Shown in pieces: positions 18,266 to 26,406 of a DNA stretch of 53,332 nucleotides. The notes below the pieces were generated by a model, which was not told the DNA's origin, made no database searches, and saw only the letters and a list, made by a program, of their open reading frames with translations. The stretch covers positions 1 through 53,332 of the forward strand of contig QKEW01000012.1 in NCBI GenBank assembly GCA_003251635.1, written 5' to 3'. This DNA comes from a bacterium. GTDB lineage: Bacteria > Patescibacteriota > Minisyncoccia > Moranbacterales > GWC2-37-73. Position 1 is the stretch's first letter. Each line of letters begins with the position of its first letter. A program made the translations under genes and the position numbers.

Positions 18266-20128
18266 ATGGAAAAAATAACCGCAAACGAACTCAGACAAAA
18301 ATATTTGGATTTTTTTCAATCCAAAAAACACATCATTATTCCTTCGGCCCCCTTGGTTCCGGAGAATGATCCGACTGTGCTTTTCACGACCGCCGGGATG
18401 CATCCCTTGGTGCCTTTTTTGATGGGCGAAAAACATCCTCAAGGGGATATGTTGGCCAATAGCCAAAAATGTGTTCGAACCGGAGATATAGACGAAGTGG
18501 GGGATAATCGTCATCTGACTTTTTTTGAGATGTTGGGCAACTGGTCTTTGGGCAGTTATTTTAAAAAAGAGGCGATCGAATGGAGTTGGGAATTTCTGAC
18601 TGACGCAGAATGGTTGGGTCTCGATCCAAGTCGGCTTTTTGTTACCGTTTTTGCTGGAGATGAAAATGCGCCACGGGATGATGAATCAATCAAGATTTGG
18701 CAACAACAATTTGAAAAAGTTGGAATTGAGTCCGGAATTTGTGAAAGTGGCTGCGAAGCTCAAGAGGATTCTCGGATATTTTTATTGGGAGCGGAGGATA
18801 ATTGGTGGGGACCAGCTGGAGAGACCGGGCCTTGTGGTCCTTGCACGGAAATGTTTTGGGATACGCGTCCGGAAGAAGGAAAGCTTTCAGGCAGTCATGA
18901 AAAAATGGTGGAAAGTTTTCGCTTGATGGAAATTTGGAACGATGTATTCATGGAGTTTGAAAAAAAATCGGACGGAAGTTTTGAAAAGATGTCTCATCAC
19001 AATGTGGATACTGGCATGGGGCTGGAAAGAACTTTGACCGTTTTATCTGGCAAGGCTAATGTTTTTGAAACCGAACTTTTTGAACCGATCATTGCAAAAA
19101 TTGAAGAAATTTCCGGAGTTAAATATGAGGATCAAAAAAATTCGATGCGAATTGTGGCCGATCATTTGAAAGCGTCCGTTTTCTTGTTGGCCGACGGAAT
19201 CGAGCCGTCCAACACTGAACGGGGCTATGTTTTGCGTCGTTTGATTCGTCGCGCCATTCGCCAAGGTCATCTTTTGGGAATTGATCAGAATTTTATAGCT
19301 GAAGTGGCCAAGATTGTGCAAGAAATGTATGGAGGAATTTATCCGGAAGTTTTAGATCCGAAAATTTCAATCAATTTGACTCAGGAAGAGGAGAAATTTA
19401 GGAAGACACTTGAAAGAGGATTAAAAAGAATGGAAGCTATATTTTTTCAAGATTCTAATGAAGTAAAAAGCTCTCAGGATTCATCAAGACTTCTTGATTA
19501 TTCTCATGCTTTTGATTTGTATCAAAATTATGGATTTCCATTAGAAATGTTTTTGGAAGAACTAAAAAAGACAGGATTAGAATATTCCGAGAAAGATTTG
19601 ATTAGAGAATTCAACGAAGAATTAAAAAAACACCAGGACCTCTCTCGCACAGCTTCGGCCGGCATGTTCAAGGGTGGATTGGCCGACAACAAGGAAGAAA
19701 CTACTCAATTGCATACTGTGGCTCATTTGATGTTGGCAGGGCTCAGAAAAACTTTAGGTGGAGATGTCCACCAAAAAGGTTCCAACATCAATGGTGAAAG
19801 ACTGCGTTTCGATTTTTCTTATGGTGAAAAAATGACCGAGCAACAAAAAAAGGCAGTTGAGGATTTTGTTAATCAGGCGATCAGTGCTAAAGTCCCAGTT
19901 GAAATGAATGAGATGACTTTGGAGGAGGCCAGGGAAAGTGGAGCAGAAGGAGTTTTTGACAATAAATATGGCGAAAAGGTCAAAGTCTATGAAATTCCCG
20001 GATTTTCCAAGGAAATCTGCGGGGGTCCGCACGTGAAAAATACCGGCGAAATTGCAAAGGTCTTCAAAATCAAGAAAGAAGAGTCTTCTGGGGCTGGGGT
20101 GCGAAGAATCAAGGCTGTTTTGGAATAA
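18266..20128 (+). CDS. alaS: Alanyl-tRNA synthetase lacking the C-Ala domain
   Basis: TTAGMHPLVPFLMGEKHP, GPCGPCTEMFWD, editing-domain HTVAHLM and CGGPHV; protein ends after the SAD domain. ATG 18257 or 18239 also possible. Confidence 0.93.
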   Translation: MEKITANELRQKYLDFFQSKKHIIIPSAPLVPENDPTVLFTTAGMHPLVPFLMGEKHPQGDMLANSQKCVRTGDIDEVGDNRHLTFFEMLGNWSLGSYFKKEAIEWSWEFLTDAEWLGLDPSRLFVTVFAGDENAPRDDESIKIWQQQFEKVGIESGICESGCEAQEDSRIFLLGAEDNWWGPAGETGPCGPCTEMFWDTRPEEGKLSGSHEKMVESFRLMEIWNDVFMEFEKKSDGSFEKMSHHNVDTGMGLERTLTVLSGKANVFETELFEPIIAKIEEISGVKYEDQKNSMRIVADHLKASVFLLADGIEPSNTERGYVLRRLIRRAIRQGHLLGIDQNFIAEVAKIVQEMYGGIYPEVLDPKISINLTQEEEKFRKTLERGLKRMEAIFFQDSNEVKSSQDSSRLLDYSHAFDLYQNYGFPLEMFLEELKKTGLEYSEKDLIREFNEELKKHQDLSRTASAGMFKGGLADNKEETTQLHTVAHLMLAGLRKTLGGDVHQKGSNINGERLRFDFSYGEKMTEQQKKAVEDFVNQAISAKVPVEMNEMTLEEARESGAEGVFDNKYGEKVKVYEIPGFSKEICGGPHVKNTGEIAKVFKIKKEESSGAGVRRIKAVLE

Positions 20129-20142
20129 AATCAGTTCATGGA

Positions 20143-20171
20143 TTGACAAAGTCGGGCCTTTTGGGTATATT
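20143..20171 (+). promoter_or_regulatory. Strong promoter of rplU (TTGACA-N17-TATATT)
   Basis: Consensus -35, near-consensus -10, spacing 17. Confidence 0.7.
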
Positions 20172-20209
20172 GGACAAGTGAATAAATTATTAGCTTTAAG
20201 ATAAAAATC

Positions 20210-20518
20210 ATGTTAGCGATTATTAAAACCGGCGGCAAGCAATACAAGGTCAGCGAAGGGGATAAGATAAAAATTGAAAAGATTGAGGGTGAAAAAGGCA
20301 CCAAGGTGACTTTTGATGAAGTGCTGTTTGTTGGAGATGAAAAAGAGGTAAAAATTGGCGAACCGCTTCTTAAGGGTGCTAAAGTTGAAGCAACTATTGT
20401 GGAACAAGGACGTCACAAAAAAGTTTGGGGAATTAAGCACAAAGCTAAGAAGCGCTACAAAGTTAAATTTGGTCACAAACAACTTTTCACTCAAGTGGAA
20501 ATCAATAAAATTGCCTAA
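20210..20518 (+). CDS. rplU: 50S ribosomal protein L21
   Basis: MLAIIKTGGKQYKVSEGDKIKIEKI...GIKHKAKKRYKVKFGHKQ. Confidence 0.96.
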   Translation: MLAIIKTGGKQYKVSEGDKIKIEKIEGEKGTKVTFDEVLFVGDEKEVKIGEPLLKGAKVEATIVEQGRHKKVWGIKHKAKKRYKVKFGHKQLFTQVEINKIA

Positions 20519-20541
20519 GTTAAAAAATACTTTTGATAAAT

Positions 20542-20570
20542 AAAAATACCAGCCTCGAGCTGGTATTTTT
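20542..20570 (+). terminator. Terminator of rplU (potentially bidirectional)
   Basis: aaaaataccag-cctcgag-ctggtattttt. Confidence 0.85.
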
Positions 20571-20591
20571 ATTTCTTTCAGGAAGTGTTGG

Positions 20592-20900
20592 CTAATTTGA
20601 TTCTTTCCGTTTTCTTATTATTTCTAGAGCAATTTCCAGAATTGTAGCTGTATCATAATCATCACATAAAGGCTTTAATTGTTCTTCGCTAACATTAGTA
20701 ATATCTATCTCTGGGTGTTTGTCTACAATTTCTCTTGCAACATCAACCATGGGAGCATCCTCAACTATTTTCTTGGCTTGTTCTTTGGCGATAGCTCTTC
20801 TTTCTGGAAAAGAAAGATTTTTTTCTGGAAAAGCTTGATTTTCAATGGCATCTTTTCTTGCAAAATTTCCACTTATAAACTCATTTCTACCTTTGTACAT
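20592..20900 (-). CDS. Hypothetical protein
   Basis: 102-aa charged ORF between rplU and recR. Confidence 0.55.
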   Translation of the reverse strand: MYKGRNEFISGNFARKDAIENQAFPEKNLSFPERRAIAKEQAKKIVEDAPMVDVAREIVDKHPEIDITNVSEEQLKPLCDDYDTATILEIALEIIRKRKESN

Positions 20901-20929
20901 ATTTATATTAATAAATGATTATATTTCAA

Positions 20930-21517
20930 TTATACCAACTCTTTGCGATTTGTTAAAGCTTCGCTAAGAGTCAATTCGTCAGCGTATTCCAAATCGGCGC
21001 CAGTAGAAAGACCGCGACCAAGGCGAGTTATTTTCACGCCTAGCGGATGTATCTTTCTTTTGAGATAGAGGGCAGTCATGTCGCCTTCGGTAGTTGGATT
21101 GGTGGCTAAGATGACCTCAGTAATTTTTTCTTCGCCGATTCTTTTTAATAAATCTGGAATTTTAAGGGTCGCATCTTTTTCGCTAGCCGTGATTACTCCA
21201 CCCAAAACATGATAGAGTCCCTGATAGACATGGGTTCTTTCGATGGAAATAATGTCCAGTGGATCCTCAACTACGCAGATGGTTTTGTGATCACGGCGGG
21301 AATTGGCACAAATTTGGCACAATTCATTTTCAGCAATGTTGTGACATTGGCGGCAAAAGCGCAAATTTTTAATGGCCAGCAAATTATCAGCAAATTCTTG
21401 AATTTCATCCAAGTTTTTTTTAAACAAAAATAAAACTAATCGTTCGGCGTGCTTGGGGCCAATAGAAGGGAGATCGGAAAAATTTTTGATCAGCTTTTGA
21501 AAAGATTTTGGATACAT
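20930..21517 (-). CDS. recR: Recombination protein RecR
   Basis: LPSIGPKHAERL, Cys4 zinc finger CRQCHNIAENELCQIC, Toprim VVEDPLDI, ATNPTTEGDMTALYL. Confidence 0.96.
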   Translation of the reverse strand: MYPKSFQKLIKNFSDLPSIGPKHAERLVLFLFKKNLDEIQEFADNLLAIKNLRFCRQCHNIAENELCQICANSRRDHKTICVVEDPLDIISIERTHVYQGLYHVLGGVITASEKDATLKIPDLLKRIGEEKITEVILATNPTTEGDMTALYLKRKIHPLGVKITRLGRGLSTGADLEYADELTLSEALTNRKELV

Positions 21518-21531
21518 GAAGTTTTTTTAAT

Positions 21532-22947
21532 TTATTCAATTTCGGTGTGAATTTTCTCCAAATTGCGAAAACTGGCGCTGGCTTGATCGAAAAAGCAGCT
21601 GACTTCACCGACTGGACCGTTACGGTGCTTGGCCACGATGACTTTGACGATTCCTTTATTAGGAGTGTCGGGCTTTTCCCGATCTTCTCGATAGAGGAAA
21701 AGAACCACGTCAGCGTCCTGCTCGATCGAACCGGATTCACGTAAGTCGGAAAGTTTTGGAATTTGGGGTGAACGTGATTCAACGGCACGAGAAAGCTGGG
21801 AGAGGGCGATTACCGGAACATCAAGTTCGCGAGCCAGTTGCTTGAGGGCACGGGAAATTTCGGAAATTTCCTGAACACGGTTGTCACCGCCGCGACCTTC
21901 CATCAACTGCAAGTAGTCGATGATGATTAAGCCGATTTTGTGTTCGGCTTGCAATCTTCGAGCCATGGTGCGCATTTCCATGATGTTGGCTGAAGCGGTG
22001 TCGTCGATGAAAATCGGGGCTTCGCTCATGATACCCATGGCATCGCCGATTTTTTGAAAATCGTTGTCGTCCCCGTCGCTTTTGAGCCGTCCGGTTCTAA
22101 GTCTCCACAAATCAACCTTGGCTTCAGCGGCCAGCATACGATCCACCAACTGATCGGAGGACATTTCCAGGGAAAACATGGCTACGGCGACTTTCTCGCG
22201 AACAGCGGCGTGACGGGCGATGTCCAAGGCAAAAGAGGTCTTACCGACCGAAGGCCGAGCAGCCAAAATTACCAGGTCAGATTTTTGGAGGCCCGCCAAG
22301 ATTCCATCCAAATCATAGAAACCGGTTGGGATTCCTCGAAATTTATCGCCGTTTTTGTGAAGTTCGTCAATTCGATTGAAAGCGGCTTCCAAAATTGAGC
22401 GGATCGGAACAAAATCCTGTTTGATATATTTTTGGGAAACTTGAAAGATTTTCTGTTCGGCTTCGTCCAAGATTTTTTCAATATCTTCACCTTCTTGGAA
22501 GCCCAATTCCAAAACTTCCGAAGCGGCATTGATCAGACGGCGGAGCAGGGCTTTTTTCTGAACGACTTTGGCATAGTGAACCACATGGGAGGCAGAGGGG
22601 ACACTGCTAACAATCGAAGCCAAATAACTGGAGCCGCCAATTGAATCAAGCAAGTTTTTTTCCTCCAATCTGTTGGAGATGCTCAAAACATCCAAAGGCT
22701 CACGGTCTTCATAGAGTCCCAAGATCGCTTCATAAATTTCATTGTGAGCGTCTTTGTAGAAATCGCCGACTTTCAAAAGGTCGGCTACTTTGATGATGGC
22801 ATCTTTGTCGAGCATCAAAGAACCCAAAACTGATTGCTCGGCTTCCAAATTGTGGGGTGGCACGCGCAGATCGGTCGAAGTCGGTTTGGGTTCCTCGGTC
22901 TTTTTTTCGGTTTTGAAATTTTTATTTTTCTTGGAAAAAGTTGCCAT
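21532..22947 (-). CDS. dnaB: Replicative DNA helicase
   Basis: PPHNLEAEQSVLGSLM, Walker A ARPSVGKTSFALDIA, IIIDYLQLM, ALSQLSRAVESR; no intein. Confidence 0.97.
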   Translation of the reverse strand: MATFSKKNKNFKTEKKTEEPKPTSTDLRVPPHNLEAEQSVLGSLMLDKDAIIKVADLLKVGDFYKDAHNEIYEAILGLYEDREPLDVLSISNRLEEKNLLDSIGGSSYLASIVSSVPSASHVVHYAKVVQKKALLRRLINAASEVLELGFQEGEDIEKILDEAEQKIFQVSQKYIKQDFVPIRSILEAAFNRIDELHKNGDKFRGIPTGFYDLDGILAGLQKSDLVILAARPSVGKTSFALDIARHAAVREKVAVAMFSLEMSSDQLVDRMLAAEAKVDLWRLRTGRLKSDGDDNDFQKIGDAMGIMSEAPIFIDDTASANIMEMRTMARRLQAEHKIGLIIIDYLQLMEGRGGDNRVQEISEISRALKQLARELDVPVIALSQLSRAVESRSPQIPKLSDLRESGSIEQDADVVLFLYREDREKPDTPNKGIVKVIVAKHRNGPVGEVSCFFDQASASFRNLEKIHTEIE

Positions 22948-23093
22948 AAATCTGAAAAAATGAGAATGTTTTTAAAGTCTGGTTAATTATAGCAATATCT
23001 TAAGGTCCAATCAACTGCCAGTTTTGCACCGATTTTTAACAAATTATCCAAGGAATCGAAAATTTCGAGGCTCATTCGAGCCATTTTTCGACC

Positions 23094-23122
23094 TTGACAA
23101 ATTTTTTATTTTAGGCTAAAAT
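23094..23122 (+). promoter_or_regulatory. Promoter of the LPATG surface protein (TTGACA-N17-TAAAAT)
   Basis: TTGACAAATTTTTTATTTTAGGCTAAAAT, spacing 17. Confidence 0.7.
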
Positions 23123-23159
23123 ATGGAGTCAATTTTTAATTAATTATTTTTTCAATTTT

Positions 23160-23855
23160 ATGAAAAAAAGAGATGTAATTTATGTGGCTATGGCCTTGGT
23201 GATGGTCTTCTGGACTGTTTCCGGAGTGCGATCAGCCAAGAAGGTTTTGGCGGATGTTAGTGTTGATATTGACGTGGAAAATGAAAACACAAACGTTAAT
23301 ACAAACACTAATGTAAATAAAGTTTCTGCTACAGCAGATGCAAGTGCTACTGCTAAAGCAGACGCTGAAGCTGAAGCTGAGGCTAATCCAGGAACTGCAA
23401 AAGCCAGTACTGGAACTGAGACTGGAACAACCGCTGGAACTTCAACTAGTGTTTCTTCTAGTTCAACTTCTAATGGAGAGAAATCAAGTGTTTCTATCTC
23501 ACAAACTGATTTTGAAAGTGAATATAGTTCAGACAGTGATAGCTCTTCCAGTGAATCTGATTCTAGTTCAAGTTCCGAATCTTCATCTTCTTCTAGTTCT
23601 AGTTCAGAATCAACCTCATCTTCTTCCAGCTCATCTAGTTCTTCTAGTGAGGTAAGTGTTGAAGTGGATGTTGACGAAGACGATGAAGACGACGATGATG
23701 ACGATGACGACGACGATGATCACCACCACAAAGATAAAAAAGACAAAAAAGAAACCAAGAAATTGCCAGCGACTGGTAGCGGAGCTGCAGCTATGGCAGG
23801 TTTCTCAATCTTTTCTTCAATTGCTGCCTATTTCGGAACCAAGCGTTATTTCTAA
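23160..23855 (+). CDS. Secreted Ser/Asp-rich low-complexity protein with LPATG sortase signal
   Basis: N-terminal hydrophobic segment; poly-Ser then D/E tract and HHH; C-terminal LPATGSGAAAMAGFSIFSSIAAYFGTKRYF (motif, hydrophobic stretch, basic tail). Confidence 0.85.
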   Translation: MKKRDVIYVAMALVMVFWTVSGVRSAKKVLADVSVDIDVENENTNVNTNTNVNKVSATADASATAKADAEAEAEANPGTAKASTGTETGTTAGTSTSVSSSSTSNGEKSSVSISQTDFESEYSSDSDSSSSESDSSSSSESSSSSSSSSESTSSSSSSSSSSSEVSVEVDVDEDDEDDDDDDDDDDDHHHKDKKDKKETKKLPATGSGAAAMAGFSIFSSIAAYFGTKRYF

Positions 23856-23901
23856 CAGCGCGGGGCAGTTAGAGAAAACTAAGATTTTATAAACAATCAA
23901 A

Positions 23902-24759
23902 ATGGAAATCTTATTGAAAAATAAAAATAAAGCAAAAAAGGCCGCAGTTTTCTTCGGCCTTTTTTTGGCAACCCTGGGAGCAATCTTTTTGTTAGTTAAT
24001 TGGAATTTGGACTATGATCAAAAAGAGACTACTCAGGAAAGCATCTTGGAAAGTCTCAATAGTCAGGAAAAAATTTGGGATAATTTGAGTCTAACCCAAG
24101 AGCAAATTGATGATTTTTCCAAATGGGCCGAAGGCTATGAATTGACGGAAAAAACTGAGACTGCTTTGAAAAATGGAGACGTTGATCAGGACGGACTTTC
24201 CAACTATTTGGAATTTGTCCACCTGACTAATCCTCGAAATCCTGATACGGATGGAGATGGCTATAGTGATCAGCAGGAGATTATCAATGGCTATGATCCG
24301 GATGCGCCAGGAGACACCAAACCTCAAGTCGAAATTGAGATTGCCAAAATCGCTGTGACAGCCCCGATGGTTTGGTCGCAAAGTACCGAAGAAAAAGCCA
24401 TGTTGGCGGATCTGGAGAATGGCCTGAGTCACTATCCAAAAACCGCTTCACCCGGCCAAATCGGTAATGCGGTAATTTCCGGACATTCCAGTAACTATAT
24501 TTGGGCCAAGGGGGAGTATAATCACATCTTCAGTCGCTTGAATGATTTGGCAGTTGGCGATGAAATCAAGGTAAAATTCACCCAAAACAACGGCCGAGTT
24601 TTCAGCTATAAATTTCAAGTTAGCGAAAAGTTTGTTTCCACGGCGGATGACGAGCGGATTTTTGCCGAAACTGACAGTCCAACCTTGACTCTGACGACTT
24701 GTTGGCCAATCGGAACGAATTTGAAAAGAGCTATCATAAAAGCCCAATTGGTGAAATAG
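23902..24759 (+). CDS. Sortase with TSP3-like Ca-binding segment
   Basis: N-terminal TM; DVDQDGLSNYLEFVHLTNPRNPDTDGDGYSDQQEIINGYDPDAPGD; catalytic His in VISGHSS, Cys in TLTTCWP, Arg in LKRAII. Confidence 0.88.
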   Translation: MEILLKNKNKAKKAAVFFGLFLATLGAIFLLVNWNLDYDQKETTQESILESLNSQEKIWDNLSLTQEQIDDFSKWAEGYELTEKTETALKNGDVDQDGLSNYLEFVHLTNPRNPDTDGDGYSDQQEIINGYDPDAPGDTKPQVEIEIAKIAVTAPMVWSQSTEEKAMLADLENGLSHYPKTASPGQIGNAVISGHSSNYIWAKGEYNHIFSRLNDLAVGDEIKVKFTQNNGRVFSYKFQVSEKFVSTADDERIFAETDSPTLTLTTCWPIGTNLKRAIIKAQLVK

Positions 24760-24783
24760 CGCCTTTTTTAGGCGCTATTTTAG
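24754..24783 (+). terminator. Terminator overlapping the sortase stop codon
   Basis: aaatagcgcc/ggcgctattt stem followed by ta; weak T tract. Confidence 0.5.
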
Positions 24784-24809
24784 CCAAAAATGGACACACG
24801 TCAAAAGCC

Positions 24810-24838
24810 TTGACAAAATGTTTATTTTATGCTAAGAT
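24810..24838 (+). promoter_or_regulatory. Promoter of the secreted-protein pair (TTGACA-N17-TAAGAT)
   Basis: TTGACAAAATGTTTATTTTATGCTAAGAT, spacing 17. Confidence 0.7.
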
Positions 24839-25026
24839 GTTAAGTTATTTGAGATAAGCTATGTTCGAGTCGAAGCTTTTCCCTCAAAAGAAAAACTTCG
24901 TTAAAATATAGGTTTCAAATTCTTTGAAAAACAATCTCGTTTGAAAAACTTGTTTTTCGTACGCGATTTATATATAAAACGTCTTTATTATCCAATAACA
25001 CAAAACAGGACGAAGGGAGATCAATC

Positions 25027-26394
25027 ATGAAAAAGTTTCTAGTTTATCTGTTGGTTGTTGTGTTAGTTCTGCCCAGCTTTGCTTGGGCGGGGAACGTAGA
25101 AGTTGAAGGCGATGGAAACGCCCTTGGCGTTAACATTGCCAGCGATAATAACAACCGTAACGAAAACAACCTAACGGGAATCAACACCCTTACGGGTACT
25201 GCTACGGGTACGGGTACTGCTACTGCTGGCTCCGATGCCCAAGCGGCTTCAGCCTCAGGTGCCAGTTCAACCTTAGTGAACGAAAACTTGCGCCCCTTTA
25301 CAGAGCTTCAGTATGGGACAAATTTTGTTAACCAAGGCAAGGTAACCAAACATGAAAATCTCTGGGAAATTTATATTCCAGAGCTGTATCGCCAGGGGAT
25401 TTCTTTCGAGGAAGCAAGGAATATGCGGAGCAGATTTAAGTTCTGGCATATATTTACTCCCTGGAAGTGGTTTGAGACTAAGGTCAATATAACCAAGCAT
25501 ATGGATGATGGGTTCGATAGAGAAGTTAGCGCGGCCTATCCAATGACTTATGATCCTGAAAAACATGCTATGCGTGGGGATAAAACAATTATTTCTGGGT
25601 TTGTTCCTGGAAAAGAAAAGTGGCATAACGACAGTTTCTTTGGGGAAGTTTCCTATCAGTGCATGAAAAAAGGTTCTCAGCGGTTCGTTGTCTTAAAAGA
25701 GGAAAGGGAGAACACTATTTCGGATGGTTTTTCTATTAGTCCTGGTGGTTCATCTAGCGCTGTCAATAGCGCTGGGGACAGGGCAGTGGCAGTTGCTGCT
25801 GGTGGTCAAGTTGGAAAAATAGTTACCAGCAGCGAAGAATATACGAATATGAAGTTTCGTTGCATGAACGACGGACCTTTGAATTATTCCGAGCAGGTAG
25901 TGGTCCGGCAGAAAGCCACTCCTCCGGTTGTTCAGCAACCCGAGGCGAAATGTGGTACCGAAAAGGACCTGGCTGATTTAGCTAAGGTCCAAGCTAAGAT
26001 AGACACGTGTTATCCTTATTGTGAAAACAATATGGAAAAACGCTTGGAGGCAGGGAAACTTGCTCTTCAAATCTCTCTCTGCACCGGTAACCTGGCCTAT
26101 TTGGAAGATGCAATTCAGCACTTTCAGATGGCGGAATTGAATTATCACCATGGTGTCAACACCAGAAGTGATAAATCTATCGCCCTCATCGGCGAGGTTG
26201 AATATTGGTTGGCTAGTGCCTTTTTCGAAAGGGACAAGTCAATCTCGGCGTTTTGGATCGCTCCGGAAAAGGTGAGACATGAGAACAAAAAAACCAAGGC
26301 GCATGAGTGGACAAAGACCACTCTGGAGGAGCGCAATGCCATAGAGCAGATGCGCCTAAAACTGGAAAAGTATTCCCAAAGTCTGAAGCCTTAG
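25027..26394 (+). CDS. Secreted hypothetical protein with N/T/G/A-rich N-terminal linker
   Basis: Signal peptide MKKFLVYLLVVVLVLPSFAWA; SD gaagggag upstream of ATG; several Cys. Confidence 0.75.
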   Translation: MKKFLVYLLVVVLVLPSFAWAGNVEVEGDGNALGVNIASDNNNRNENNLTGINTLTGTATGTGTATAGSDAQAASASGASSTLVNENLRPFTELQYGTNFVNQGKVTKHENLWEIYIPELYRQGISFEEARNMRSRFKFWHIFTPWKWFETKVNITKHMDDGFDREVSAAYPMTYDPEKHAMRGDKTIISGFVPGKEKWHNDSFFGEVSYQCMKKGSQRFVVLKEERENTISDGFSISPGGSSSAVNSAGDRAVAVAAGGQVGKIVTSSEEYTNMKFRCMNDGPLNYSEQVVVRQKATPPVVQQPEAKCGTEKDLADLAKVQAKIDTCYPYCENNMEKRLEAGKLALQISLCTGNLAYLEDAIQHFQMAELNYHHGVNTRSDKSIALIGEVEYWLASAFFERDKSISAFWIAPEKVRHENKKTKAHEWTKTTLEERNAIEQMRLKLEKYSQSLKP

Positions 26395-26406
26395 GAGGTT
26401 TACATC

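Noticed and set aside
21532-22947. Possible intein in dnaB
   Set aside because: Walker A and downstream motifs are contiguous and the length is normal; no intein.
23500-23720. Possible CRISPR or minisatellite
   Set aside because: Degenerate Ser/Asp codon runs with no repeat-spacer periodicity; explained by the low-complexity protein.
23338-23892. ORFs 23338-23655 and 23656-23892 in alternate frames
   Set aside because: Shifted-frame readings of the Ser/Asp-rich repeat region; poly-Leu/Val or poly-Met/Thr is the expected artefact.
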